Source: Nymphaea colorata (lineage: Eukaryota; Streptophyta; Magnoliopsida; Nymphaeales; Nymphaeaceae). Taken from it: a stretch of DNA of 64,000 nt. The notes beneath the pieces were generated by a model. The model did no database searches. It was not told where the DNA came from and saw only the letters and a program-made list of their open reading frames with translations. Numbering within the stretch: position 1 is the stretch's first letter; every line of letters begins with the position of its first letter. The position numbers and the translations under genes were made by a program. Positions 11,001 to 23,370 of this stretch are shown here, piece after piece. Location of the stretch: contig NC_045139.1 in the NCBI RefSeq assembly GCF_008831285.2, positions 16,908,354 to 16,972,353 on the forward strand. The letters run 5' to 3'.

Positions 11001-13451
11001 TCTTGTTTGTCAGTGAATTAGTGCCTATAAGAGATTTTGAAGATGAATAGAAAGGGTGACTTTTGGAGAAAATTTGATGGTTGAAATTGAGCTTTTAAGC
11101 CAAAATTCATTCTCCATTTATAGTCCTGTTAGGTTCTATACACTGAAGAATTAAAATATAGCTTCAAATCGGAAGGACTTCATGCAGTGGCAAATTATTT
11201 CTGTTGCACTTTCGAAGCAAATTGTGGGTGATGTCATTTATGTGAGATTACTATTAAATAACCAAAAATGCAAAAGGGAACACAAGAAATAGCGAAATTA
11301 GAGCTGCGGTATAGAGGAAAAACAAAATCTTTCTAATGAAGAGAAAGTAGTTGCTTGAAGTGTTGATAGGACATTTACCTTGTCTCTGTTAGCCATCCTC
11401 TTGTTTCAATAAAAGATGCATTTGCTTGCTGGTCTAGGAACGAGATATTACGTACTTACAAAGGCAAATTATGAATTTTAGCTGCTAGTATGCCATAAAT
11501 TTAAATTGTTGGAAGCAACCACAGCATATACAGAATCTTGAATGTTTGCCATGTTCACGATCCTGATATGCATGTTAGTTCAGCTTTAGTTCTCATGTAA
11601 ATTGTGTGTATATGCTGCCAGGTTCAAGTGCGTCTTAGATCAAGGCCACATGTGGTTAATGAATGGTGCAGTTAAAATCTGTTCCTGTAGGCCAATGAGT
11701 CAGTGGCCTCCCAGAAAGTCATTTTAAACGTAGTTTGCGTCCTTTAGAAAAAATAGGGACGGATATCTTTCAAGCATAAAAAAAAACTGCGATTTATTAT
11801 TTTTGAAAAACATATAAAAATGCTTGCAGATCACAGGGATGATGATGGAAATGGTCTTATGTGGTCAAGAGGGGATGCTGTTGGACAAGGTTTTCAGTCT
11901 TTGAATTTTAGAAGTCTGGGCTTTAACCCTTGGATGCAACAAAGGCTTGATCTGTCGCCGCTGGTGACTGAGCAAGATCAGTTTCAATCCATAGCTAGTG
12001 CGTCATGGCCAGAACTAAGAAGTGAAGAGCCCATCAAGCAATCGATGTTACAGTTTCAGAATCCCATACAATCTCAGCCACAGTTTCCAAGCAGGCTTAA
12101 CCTTCTGGCGCCAAGACAAATCATTCAACCGGCACAACCTCTTGAAGGTCACCTCAATCTTCCAGCACAAACGATGTTGGATGAGCAAACTCGTAATCAC
12201 CTGCTGCATCAACAGTTGCTTCAGCCGTTCAATGAACAGCAGCAACCACAGTTGCAAAATCATAGTGAGCCATTTCAGGTTGCGACTACTCGACAACCGC
12301 AATTGTCCTCACCTTCCTTGGGTCAAAGGCAACTGCTTGCAGATTCAGGGAATGCCTTCTCATCTTCATTAATTCCTGCTTGCGTCCAAAGTTTGTTGAG
12401 CCCTTTGTCTGCTGATGAAAATGTTCGCCTTCTGAACAATATCAGAGCCAATCAAACCGACATTGTTGAGCCTCAGCAGCAATCATGGGTGCCCAAAAAT
12501 TCATTGCCTCAAGTTGAACCCTTTAGGCACTCCGTCACACTCCCACCATTTCCTGGCAGAGAAAATGAGGTGGAGCCAGAAAACTGTACTGCCGACTCCC
12601 AGAACCAGAATGTCTTGTTTGGTGTCAATATTGACACACAATCCCTACTCCTTTCCAATGCTGTCTCCAATCTGGCAGCAGTTGGAGGCCAAACTGATAT
12701 GGCAGCGATGCAGTTTACTACCTCAGGTTTCCAAAATCCTCTGTCCAGTGGCTATGATTGCCTGGGAGACTCAGCAGGTTTGCTCCAGACTCCGGGGCAA
12801 CTTGACCCACCTAACCAAACATTTGTGAAGGTGAGAATTTAAAGCTTACGTATATTAACTGGCTTATCGCTGAGGTGTAACAATTAATTCTTGAAAACTA
12901 TGCAGGTGTATAAATCTGGCTGCGTGGGGCGGTCATTGGACATTGCTCGGTTCAGCAGCTACCACGAGCTACGCAATGAACTGAGTCAAATGTTTGGACT
13001 AGAGGGCCTGCTGGAAGACCCTCAAAGATCAGGCTGGCAGCTTGTATTTGTTGACCGTGAGAACGATGTGCTTCTCATGGGAGACGACCCTTGGGAGTAT
13101 GTTTCTCTCTCTCTCTCTCTCTTCTTGGGCCGGTGGTCAGGCAAGTCCATCTGCTTTCTGCATAATAAACTTCGATCCATGGTTATGGTTGTTCCAAGAT
13201 GTATTAAGTTTGTTGTGACTAAAGGCAGCTGGGTTCCCGCCATTGTGCTTTGATTTTTGCAATATTCGTATGGTTCGAAAGCCAGGGTAGACCACTCACT
13301 TCATTGTTTGATCTTTTACAGGGCATTCGTTAACAATGTGTGGTACATCAAGATCCTGTCTCCGCAGGACGTGCAGAAAATGGGTGCTCAAAAGCATAGT
13401 GGTGAAAGCTACAAGGAGTATAGTAACACTAGCAGGCCTCTTGGGATTTGA
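1984..13451 (+). CDS. ARF8: Auxin response factor, ARF8/ARF6 clade (Q-rich activator)
   Basis: Nuclear transcription factor that binds auxin response elements and is restrained by Aux/IAA proteins. Coding exons: 1984-2026, 3223-3335, 3493-3591, 3669-3725, 3820-3975, 4080-4164, 7231-7321, 7389-7553, 7662-7784, 7958-8033, 9459-9606, 11830-12830, 12906-13096 and 13322-13451. They join in frame to 825 aa (Arabidopsis ARF8 is about 811, ARF6 about 935). The N-terminal dimerisation region is followed by the B3 domain (about 127-230), with DNA-contact residues H139, R184, P187 and R189 aligned to the family. An auxin-response domain follows to about 385. The long exon 12 encodes a Q/S/L-rich activation region (about 386-719). 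The C-terminal PB1 domain (about 720-805) keeps the invariant K722 and the acidic motif GDDPWEAF. The start MRLSTSGM matches family starts. Residues such as VIFIW, MHIG and [10 protein letters not shown] favour ARF8 over ARF6. Introns 6 (3.07 kb) and 11 (2.2 kb) are unusually long. Confidence 0.95.
4165..7230 (+). other. Long intron 6 of the ARF gene
   Basis: This 3.07-kb intron interrupts the B3-coding region at a glycine codon (phase 1). Positions 4390-5050 are less AT-rich and contain degenerate, loosely periodic motifs with recurring words such as GGCAAGTG, TTAAGTG and TGCATCAG, suggesting an eroded tandem repeat or old insertion. The rest is T-rich intron with a CT microsatellite near 6600 and TG-rich sequence at 6640-6700. 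No exon or gene is supported inside. Confidence 0.6.
9607..11829 (+). other. Long intron 11 of the ARF gene
   Basis: This 2.2-kb phase-1 intron separates the end of the auxin-response domain from the glutamine-rich exon. The donor is GTACAT and the acceptor TTGCAG. The ATG at 11820 lies in the intron just before the acceptor and is not a gene start. Nothing else recognisable was found. Confidence 0.7.
13025..13045 (+). promoter_or_regulatory. miR167 target site in the ARF mRNA
   Basis: The 21 bases at 13025-13045, containing the core GATCAGGCTGGCAGCTTGT, are the expected near-complement of miR167. They sit at the conserved position in the PB1-coding exon, encoding residues RSGWQLV. miR167 cleavage of ARF6 and ARF8 mRNAs is well established in land plants. 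The central pairing region is intact, so the site should be functional. Confidence 0.9.
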
Positions 13452-16400
13452 TCTGCAGGATCAGCGAACGGCCGGGTACCCACCTTTGTGAAAGAACGGT
13501 CTATATACACACACATGAACAAGTACTTGACTTCTCATTAGGAACTCTTGGTGAACCGTTGTTTGGTTATTGCGTTGGTAACATAGGACTCTAGAATATC
13601 CCAAAGCAAGTTCTGCGTATACCGAGTACCACTTTGTGGTTTGCTTTATATACATGAACCGTAACCGCAGAATTGTTCTAGTCCAAGTAACATAATTTTA
13701 TGTCATTACATCATGCCCTTGAAATCGTCGGGTGGCATCCGAATCCATGCATGCAAGAATACCGAGGTAGAGGTGCAGCCGATTGCCCAGTAAATTCCCC
13801 CCCTGGTCACGTCCAATAGAAATGCAGCCACAGTAATGGGTCCCACAGACACCTGATGGGGTCTATCAGCCCATATGGCTTCATTTTCACAAGGGGAATA
13901 GTAGACTTTTAACGTTTTTAAGGGTGTACTGTATCATGTTTGCCTGTTTGCTTGTCCTCAACCTCAAGTTTAGCCTTCTCCCATAACATTTCTCCTACTG
14001 AATGGTTTTCTTTGCCTTCTTTGTTTTTCTTCTTTTGCAGGAGTACTAATGCCTCTCCTTTTCTGGAAGCGTACACAGTTCTGTAGTATTTATTAGTTAA
14101 AAGGCTAAACCTCTGACTTAACCTTCGTGGTTATCCTTGTGCAGCACATAATATACTGTATTTGTATTGCCTGTAACTCCTGATTAGCGTAGTAGTTGAC
14201 AATAGTTTTAGCTTTTCATCGCGTGTTAGACTAATGAGATGCTCTTGTCTGTGCATGACATGACTTCTTCCATGATGTCTGTCCAGGTCTGTTGTGGTTC
14301 GATCAATGGGGCATTTCATGCGAAGTCATCACAATTTTTAGTAACGCGAATCTACAAGGGCTGTGCCTTTTTTCTTATCTTTGTGTGTGTTACATAATCT
14401 TTTTCATATTAGTTTTCGAGAATCCATGGTTGGGCTGTTCGTCCGGCAAAGTTGTCCTTTCTAAGCTACTGAACTTATGATTGTCGTCTTTTATCACATA
14501 ATTTTGGATTTAGACACCTTCAATCTCCGGAATTGTTCGCTCCTAACTTCAGGTTTTCAAGGGTTCTACTTCTGGTTAAACAGAAACCTGGATGAGCAAA
14601 GGGGACTTGCCCAAATTTGTGGGCTACGTTGATCTCAGTCGATCTCATTATAATTGGTGTTCAAATTAATCTACTACCGACTAGATGGTACTGGGTAGGT
14701 AGGATCATCATGATCAAATGTGTTTGATTCACCATTGCTGTGGTCTTCATGACGCAGCGCGAGTCCTTGTAACTTTGGTTTTGGATCCGTGGTATCTGTG
14801 CGATGGAGGTGTGCTGGCACTTCCAGTGCAGTGTCTCTGACAAGGTAATTTTTGTGAATTTATGTGAGCGATCCCACCCTTGAATGTAAAAGCTTTATTT
14901 TGCACCAATTTAATGGGTCTGAGACACTGCTTCGCGGCACGTCAGAAGCGACTTCCCACCCTACTAAGCCCCATCTTTTTTCGACTTTGCGCGTCTCTGA
15001 AACTGCCATGGTTGTCACTCAATTGTAGCTTCGATTTTGGGACGACTGACGAGCAGATTGCATTGTAAATAGCCAACCTCGTGAAGCTGAGAATGTATGC
15101 GGTGAACTGGTTGGACGGGTTTGTAAACAGTGTCATTTGGTCGCGTTTCATACCTTTGGATCTAAGATCAGAGGCTGCATTAAAAATATGTTTCTCAAAA
15201 TCTTCAGTTTAAATAAGCTGAGGGTCTCTATAATGGATTTTTAATCCATGTTACATGTTAAAAACCATGAATTCATAGATTTTTTATTTTAGGGACATGC
15301 GCCTTTAAGTTGGATTTGATAGCCTCAAATCTGCATTAAAAGTTGTGTTTTGAGAGATCGTTAGTTTAAAAAACCATAAGACCTTAGTAGCATGAATTTT
15401 AGATCCATGGATTAAGGGTCAGATGGGAGGAGGTCTTCAATTATAAATCCATTAATTTAAGATCTTAGGGATCTCAAGTCACCGCGGAGGATCTGAGAAC
15501 CGTTGCGCAACACAACCTTATAGTGGGGGTAACTTGTTTATGCCTGGGAAATTCATGTCTTACAAGAGCTTGACTTGTGAAAAGAGGATGAAATGGACCC
15601 AACTGTTACTATAGATGTACTATTCGGTTAATTTCCAAAGCAGGCCGGGTGTAGGATATATTCCCTAGTGCGAGTTTTACCAGCTCTTAAGAGTAAGTAA
15701 CTCTCAATCTCTCCCTCTCTCTCTCTACGTCTTTCCCAACCGAGTGAATTGTTTTGGTAAGCAATGGGGTTGGTATGTGTGGACCTGAGACCGTGCACAA
15801 GTAGTTAGGAGGTCGATGGATCGATGCACGTGGAATTTGTCTTCACGATCCTTGATAATAAAGAAGATCTTTGCAATGACGCACTTAATGGTTTGACAAA
15901 GAAAAAAAAACATACTAGATATTGTTAAAACACATTCAATAGAAACATCATTAAGGTTTTTTCTGTCAATCAATGGTTAAATATACCAGTTTACAGTCCA
16001 AGAAACATAAAAGGTACACTCAATTTTCATTAATGAATAAAGCCCGTTCATATAACTATATTTTCTGCTTTATTTTGTGTACCACGTTTTGCAAGCATTT
16101 ACAGTGTGCGTGCGAAGACAGAGAGAGAGAACTCACCAAATCAAAACACTTATTAAATACACGAAGACATGATTTCACCAAGTCTGGAAAAACAGAAGAC
16201 AATGATCACAAGAGATAGCAAGGTAGGGGGAGAGAGAATATGAGAGAGAGAGAGCATACCAATGGGAGACCAAGTTGGTAGGTTCGGAAGCTCGGACTTC
16301 GATCTGAAATAGCCAAGCAAGCCGGTTGAACACTTTGGTCGGCCCGCCATCGCTCCTTGTCCCGGCCGTTAAAAGAGTGAAGAACTGAAGACCCTTCTCC

Positions 16401-16582
16401 TCCCTCCTCGTCGTTACCGCCGCCCGATCTGCTGCAGATGGTTGCTGATCCCTCACGGCTTGGCTCATGCTCTCTGCCTTCCTCCTCCATCTTCCCAATC
16501 CCTTCAAATTCTTCCATTTCGCGTGACTTGATCCTTCCCACGACTCTCAGAAGTTTGAGCGTGAGAGAGGGAGGGAGAGATC
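13452..16582. other. ARF 3' region and intergenic DNA
   Basis: The first few hundred bases after the ARF stop must include its 3'UTR, but no canonical AATAAA was located. Beyond about 14.5 kb the DNA is ordinary intergenic sequence with a degenerate direct repeat at about 15.16-15.48 kb. A GA-rich stretch at 16110-16260 and a mixed leader precede the CCCH gene. No protein-coding gene is supported. No TATA box was seen for the downstream gene, so its promoter may be TATA-less. Confidence 0.6.
15160..15480. repeat. Degenerate direct repeat, possible relic of a TIR element
   Basis: Two diverged units begin with CTGCATTAAAA at 15175 and 15331, a spacing of 156 bases. Both continue through similar words (CAGTTTAAA / TAGTTTAAA, then a region ending in ATCCATG). 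The left edge contains GGATCTAAGATCAGAGGC. Its reverse complement resembles the left terminus of the element at 42450, and the right edge contains TTAAGATCTTAGG. Membership in one transposon family is inference. Confidence 0.4.
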
Positions 16583-19500
16583 ATGGATGGAGCTTCTCGT
16601 GATTCGAACCCACATTCTACCTCGGAGGAGGAAGCGAACAAGAGGAACACAGATTGCGTCTACTTCCTGGCTTCTCCTTTGACATGCATCAAGGTTCCAA
16701 TTTCTACTTTTTGTCTATGTCTGGGTTTTTCACATCTTTTTTGCTGTATTACTGCGGCTACGGTCAGATGTCGACGTTGCTGTGACTATGCTTCAAATCC
16801 TTCAAGTAATTTTCCCTGTAGATGCAGCTGCTGCTTGAAATCTCTGTCTTTTCATCTCTTGTTAAATCTGCTCACTGTTATCTTCCGTTGATCGGCTATC
16901 AAGATGCCTAAGGTATCGCAGTAGGGAACAGATCCTCCTTTAAGTTCCTTTCCCGTAAAATACGCAAATTTGAGTTATTTATGTAGGTTTATGTTCGTTC
17001 ATTGTCTTCGCTGTCAGTATGTTTGCGTGATCACCCATCATCATCAGGCCTTGCCCACATTCTTGAGTTTCTTTATTTCCTGCTTTGGTCGAAGTTTTTG
17101 AAGGAAAAATAGATCTTTGATACATTAGTTACCTGATTTTCAGCATGGCATACGTCTCTATCATCCGAAATGCCTTGTTTAATGAATGGTGCTGTAATTT
17201 TGTTGGCAATAATGTAGGATGGGTACCTTGAATTCAGGTTCGATTTCTACCATATAAAATTGGAAAGTTGAATTGGTATCAACAGTTGCTAAATATAGTG
17301 ACGTTGCTGCGCCTAGTATTGGTAAAGGAGGCCTGGTTTGTGCTCAAAGTTCTCATGATGTTGCTTAAACTCTTTATTGCCAATAGCTTTCATTCTCTTT
17401 AAACTGAAAGGTTACTGTTAAAAATGGCGACGTTAGGCTCTCTGCCTTAAATCCAGATTATAGACAAAGAGGTACTGGATAATATAAACACCTAAATGGG
17501 ATTACACGAAAGTGTGGTTGTTGTCATTTTTGAAATAGCCTGCGTCTACCTTTCTAGGGACTGAAATTTTTAAAATTTTGGACATTCGTTCTTTGTGTTT
17601 GATCATCTGTTGTTAGCTTGAATTGAGAAAAAGAAAATAGTCCTGTTTGTCCGTCTCTGGAGTAAGTTACTGTGTCGATCACTTCTAGCCTTTCTTTTCA
17701 TGTTTTAATTGTCATGGATTGTCCGTCTTGCTTTTTCTTTGCCTTCTGGTTTGCCTTATAGTTTGTACCTTTTTACCTTTTGTCTGCTTGAACTTTATTT
17801 GTGTTCTTCACCTTTTTCTTTTATAATCTGCACAAAAAGGATTTATTGAGTTACATAGTTTCTTTTTGTGTCTTGAATGTGAACTGTCCCTGTAGCTGGC
17901 TTCTGGCTATATTCATACCCACGAGAACTTATAAAATGGTTTTATTTAATTTATATCCTATCTTGCTTTTCAGTTATTTTTTGAATATTTGCTTAAGTAC
18001 CACACAGAAATTTCTCTAAGATGGCTTTTCTTCTCAGGGAGCTGACTGTGAATTTCGTCATAGTGAAGTTGCAAGAGTTAATCCCAGGGATTGTTGGTTT
18101 TGGCGGAATGGTAACTGTTTGAATCCAAAATGTGCTTTTAGGCATCCGGTAAACTTCATATTCATCTCCTTTTATGGTAATTTTGATGCATGTCCATTTC
18201 CACTGTCGTCCTGCTGCCTATATTCTTGGTTGATAAAGAAAGTAACCACTTAGTTGCTGTGGCAGTGTATCTGCAAACTGCACTAATACATCTTCATTAA
18301 ATTTTCTTTTAGCATTATTGTTGTCAAAGTGAGTGCTGAGAAGCTTTTGCCTCATGGCCTAATTTTCGGTTGACTTGTACAGATTAAATGGCTGCAAGGT
18401 AGCTGGAATTGTTAGGTCTGTAAACGAGAAAGCTTGATATGTCTGTATTTGATAGAAAAACCGCAATCACCTGCTTCTTTCTTGGCATTGGTTTACCCCC
18501 AGGTCGCTTAGCATTTGGTATTAGGTCATGAGACAAGATAGGCAAACATTTTATGCAGTCCAGTAACTAGGTGTGTTCTCATGTCTTTAAAGCATTGGCC
18601 CTGCAGTTCATTAACTAGGTGTCTTTTCCCGTCTTTAAAACATTGGCCCAGTATATGTTGGTTCTTTTGGTAACTAAGTGCTTGATTCATAATCCTGTAA
18701 ACTCTTCTGTTTGAATGAGTGTCTTTTTGAGGATCTGATGCTACCTTGTTTATGTGTTCTAATTTTTAAGTTGGAAGATGCATGTTTTTAGTTAACTGGT
18801 CGCTCTTGCTTTTCTTCAGCCACTTGATGGGTTTCGTGGAAATTCAGCAGCACCTTCTTCAAGTGTATCTCGACCTGCTTTACCACCTGCAGCACCATTA
18901 GCACATTTCCCTTCGTACATGCCTGGTCCTTACCAGTCTCCTGCTTACAGTTCTAACAGACAAAAAATTCCTTGCTATTATTTCCAGAAAGGAACTTGTT
19001 TAAAGGGTGATAAATGTCCTTTTATGCATGGGTCACAGCCTGCAGGTGATTCTACTTCGTCACAGGTAGCAGAAACTGTTCCTGCTTCAGATTCTCACTC
19101 CATTAAGAAGACCATGAAGGGAACTGGGGATTCGATTCTTCAGCAAGAGAATCCTTCTGGGGACACCATACAGCGAGTTGAGATACCTGCAATAGTAAAA
19201 GCTAATGCTGAAGCTGGACATGCATCTACTTCACCTCCAGAAAAAAACTTGCTGATTAATGGAGGTGATAAGTCAAGAATGTGTATCCAATCTTCCATGT
19301 TGGTTTGTGGTGGAAATACCTTAAGCACTCACCATACTCACCAATCCCAAGTAAATGATGCCCAGGCCGAAAATGGAAAGGACGTTGATGAATGTCTTGG
19401 TGAATCTTCTCCTGGCTTTGATGTTCTTGTTGATGATGATGTGGAAGAAGCAGAGTACTTTGATACTGACATAGAAGGAGCCCTAAGCCATAGTAGGAGG

Positions 19501-20697
19501 CATTTGAAATCCATGAGGGAGTTTGACTACACTGCGTCATGCATGGATCCTCTTGGTGAGTTTGAAGAGTCTGAGGTAGATCCTCCTGATGCATATAGGC
19601 GGAACCAGGATCTACATGGACGGGAGCAAAGCCATGCTTGCATGGATTGGGGTCTAGAAAGACCTTCCTCAGAAGAAAGAATACTGAGGTTCGGAGAAGA
19701 AAGCCATGATGTTACAAATGGGCAGGATTTGCGTTATCATCTCTCAAAGCAAAGAAGAGCTAATGGGTCAGCAATTGGTGCTGGTTCAGATCGTCATGGT
19801 GATTTATGGAGGAGAGATGATAAGTTGGAGAGATATCACAGGCATTCTTATGAGGAGCTGGCACAGTATTCTAATGTTGAAAGCTCCATAAGTAGCCGTC
19901 TAAAGGGCAGGATCAAGTTTCCAGGTAATCATTCTCAAGATCCATCTTCTGAGCGATATTTGGACATGGAAACTAAGAGGAGACAAATGAGGATAAGATC
20001 ATCTCCAAGCAGGTCCATGGTGCATCGTGAAACACACAATAACAAGGCAAGGGGAAGACCGAATGCGGCGCTCAGGACAGGAGAGATTTCTGATTACCCT
20101 CAGCATAGTTCAGCATCATCCAACAGACAGATACTGAAGAGTCAAGTCGTGCATGAGGGAGATGAGCAGAATGTAAGACCAAGGAAGTTTTCCAGTCAAG
20201 ACTCCAGTGCACAGCTTTCATTTGAGGGTCCGAAGCCCCTCAGTGTTATCCTCAAGAGAAAGCGAGCAATGGTATCTGTAGATAGCAGTGGTTCAAGGAA
20301 TGCAGATGAAAAGAGCCAGATAGAAAGTCCAGATGAGGCCTCTGAACCTATGAATATGGTTCAGCCTTCTGAGATCCTGAAAGAATCTTGTTGTGATGTT
20401 CATGGTCCCAACAACGTCCAAAATAGTAAAGGAAAGCTAGATTCAAGGGATGAAGTCTATTCAGTTCAGAATGATGGGTTGCCTCTACAAATGGACTGTA
20501 ATGCCCCGGTAGAAGATGGTTCAGTGTTGGAGATACAAGATCAGCATGCTGAAAATCTGGATGTGAATGGAGAATTTGATGATGCAGGGAGTGAAGGGAG
20601 AAATTGGAAGGAAGAAAATCCAGATGGAGAAGATGAATACTTGGAGGATGAAGATGGGGATGACTTTGCAAGGAAGTTGGGTGTAATGTTTTCATAA
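16583..20697 (+). CDS. CCCH-type zinc-finger protein, three fingers (C3H17-like)
   Basis: Probable nuclear RNA-binding protein. Coding exons 16583-16693, 18038-18148 and 18820-20697 join in phase 0 to 699 aa. Three CCCH fingers are seen directly: C25-X9-C35-X5-C41-X3-H45, C56-X7-C64-X4-C69-X3-H73 and C126-X7-C134-X5-C140-X3-H144. The first two are split by intron 1 or fall in exon 2, within the plant-specific block CVYFLASPLTC ... VNPRDCWFW ... NPKCAFRHPPLDGF. This block is typical of the Arabidopsis C3H17-like / rice CCCH group. Residues 145-699 are low-complexity, rich in S, D, E and R, with an acidic tail. The last exon carries no other domain I recognise. The start codon is the first ATG after a GA-rich leader and matches family starts. 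The exact RNA target is unknown. Confidence 0.9.
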
Positions 20698-21222
20698 GCT
20701 GGCCATCTTGGCAAAGCTGCACAAGCCATGGGATTAAGGCTCGTCTTCATTTATTGAAATTTTCACTTGCCTTTTTTTGCGTCTCCTGTAGAATAGCAGA
20801 ATCTGCAGGCTTTAAGTATTACAAAAGGTGTCTGGTTTTTTAACTTCTTGGGAGCTTTCAAGCTCCTGAAAGGCAAATAGACAGGTTGGTTCAGTCGCTG
20901 GGCACTTCAATCCTTTTTTTCCTGGATTTTTGATGTACTTGCATGGTAAAGGATGTGTCTAAAATTTCCTTTTGCCCATCATATTGCATCCTCGGTGGAC
21001 ACATCTCTGTCTCTCGCTACTGGACTGGAACTTGTTTTGGAACTTGTTTTCCTCGTTCATTTAGCAGGAAAATCTTTCATTACTTCTGCCCAATGGTGGA
21101 GGAGGGTCACTGCTGATATTTAGACCGACCTACGCTTCCCGTCTTTGAGCCAACTCACCTGGCCAGGTCTACTGAGCTCTTGCAGGTACCATGCGTCTTG
21201 GTTAGGAAATTGAACTTGAGCG

Positions 21223-21228
21223 AATAAA
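21223..21228 (+). terminator. Likely polyadenylation signal of the CCCH gene
   Basis: AATAAA occurs 526 bases after the CCCH stop codon, the first clear canonical signal downstream. Plant signals are often degenerate, so actual cleavage sites could lie elsewhere. Confidence 0.4.
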
Positions 21229-22886
21229 TCAGATTATGTAATGAAAATGGGTGCAAAAGATTTGAAATATCGAGATGGACTTGTAGAACTTAGTATAAGA
21301 AGAGTGCTGCTCCGGTTACTTCAAATGGGAAACCGAGAGAGTAATACCTCCTTTGACATAAGAATGGACTTCATTTTCACATACTCTGAACTTCTTTTTC
21401 TTCTTCTTTTTTCTCAGGGAAAAGGCCACGGTTTCGTCATCTCAATATTGACACGCAAAACCGAGAGGAAATTTTTGTGGGTTTGAGTTCATGATGCTCT
21501 GAAAAAGCTGACAGTCTCAATTGATCTTGATCCTCTCTTTATAGAAGATTTGGACCTGAGATTGCTGAATACATTAGAGATCAGGTTGAAATCAGATCCA
21601 GCACGACAGAAAGGGAACTCCCCAAATGGATTTTTCCCATTTTGTCGCATCACTCCATGTGCTTGTCAGTCACGGCTGTAGACTTCATATCTTTTTCTCC
21701 TTGCTGACATCTCTGAATGAATTTCTGACTTAAAAAGTCTTGCTAACTTAGTGCCACAAGGATCACCCACCTAGCTAAATAATTATACTTAAGATCTTGA
21801 AATTGAAAGAAGGATGCAAGGGGTCAAAAGTGAGTCTCTTGGTATGAACTGGAGAAAAGTTCCCAAGTTTAACATTATGAACATTCACAATGTACTTTGT
21901 GCTGTTTTGGTAGGCTCCCACTATTTGTTTTGGGAGTGGTTGGATGGGGCCAACATCAGATGGTCAATCTATTTCAGAACATGGCTGGGCAAGCAGTTGA
22001 TGAGAACTGCCACATATTGGTGTCCTTAAAAATTCTAGGGTTTAACTCCAGTTTTGGGAAGACATAAAGAGGAGGGATGGAAGAAAAAGACTGCAAAAGA
22101 AGCGCATCAACTTTGTCTACCCACTTGGAAAAAAAGGACATTGATGAGATTGGTTCTCATAATCACCTTGTATGTTGGAAAACAGAACATTAAAAGTGAA
22201 AAACAGTGGATGATTCTATAAGATTTAATAAGGAACTTTCTATTTTAAGGTGCATTTTTTTCTTATAATTCAGAAAACATACAACCTTTGGTCATTTTCC
22301 TAATGAGTGCCTCAGGTTTCATGAAAACTAACAAAAACTCAGCTCCTAAGTGAAATTCTGTTAACCCCAAAAATAAAAAAACCTTAGCTTCATTAATTTG
22401 CATTCTTATCATTTTAACTAATAATTTTTTGTTTCCCCTGGTAACAAACGTGCATGACAGAAATTGATCCATTCCTTTTCTTGATCATAGGCAAAGGGTA
22501 GGCAATTTGATAACCTCTTTGAATCTGAAACAGTAAATTCTGTCTATTTGCAGGAAAGTATTATACAGTCACGCCAATTGGTGTCCTTGTCATTGCCAAT
22601 TAAAATACACGAATGTTGCTAAATGCTCCTAAAAATATCTGTCGGATACTCACATTGTTCTACAGTAAAAAAGAACAAGAACATATCTGTGATTGTACAA
22701 GAAAGCAAAAAGGGCCCCGGGTGAGTGAGCAGGAGGTTAAGAACCCACTGTTCAAAGAAAAAGTAAAGGTCCCTTCTCCCCATTCCCCTACCTCTGGAGT
22801 CTTGGTCTTTATTGGGACCTAGGTGAGATAAGCAAGGAGGGCACTACCAATAGATTATTCGCATAACAATTATGCCTATGATCCAG

Positions 22887-23370
22887 AGTCACCTGGTGCG
22901 TTTGATTTGAGCTCGCACCCGCACGGACGCGTTGCGGGTGCGGGTGCGAGTGCACTCCAGGTGCGCACCCAATCAGCACCCGCTGATGAGCTCGCACCCA
23001 AACCGCACCCGGGGGTTGGATCTAGTTTTGAGTCGAAACCAAATCCAAACCAAGTGTATGGTTTGTTCTCTTTTCTCTTTCAAAAAAAACGATACAGGAC
23101 TAAAGAATGGTGGCTTTCATAAAACAATCTGTTTGCCTTTTTTTCAAACATTTCTTTTTTAATTTTTTTCCACTACCATAAAATGTATAATTTTAATTAT
23201 GTTATTTAATTTCTACAAAAAATTAATAATAATAATAATAATATTATTAATATTAATAAAATATCTTCACCGCACCGCCGCACTTAATTTTTTTGAGATG
23301 TGCCGCACCGGCACCGGCACCAGCACCCGCACCCGCACCCGCACCCGCACCCCGCACACAGGTGACATAG
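22887..23370. mobile_element. TIR element with GC-rich hexamer subterminal arrays
   Basis: The ends are inverted: TCACCTGGTGCG near 22889 and CGCACACAGGTGA ending at 23365. The flanks carry a direct repeat, CTATGATCCAG at 22876-22886 and CTATGATCTAG at 23371-23381 (10 of 11 identical), which looks like a target-site duplication. The subterminal DNA is made of GCACCC/GGGTGC units in both orientations, including a hairpin-forming inversion at 22913-22950 and a run of CGCACC-type units at about 23300-23355. The middle is AT-rich with an (AAT)n tract near 23220. No transposase ORF is present, so it is non-autonomous. hAT membership is inferred from duplication length and architecture. Confidence 0.6.

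Noticed and set aside
11820-12842. Separate 340-codon gene starting at 11820
   Set aside because: The first three codons are intron sequence ending in a TTGCAG acceptor. The rest is the glutamine-rich exon 12 of the ARF gene.
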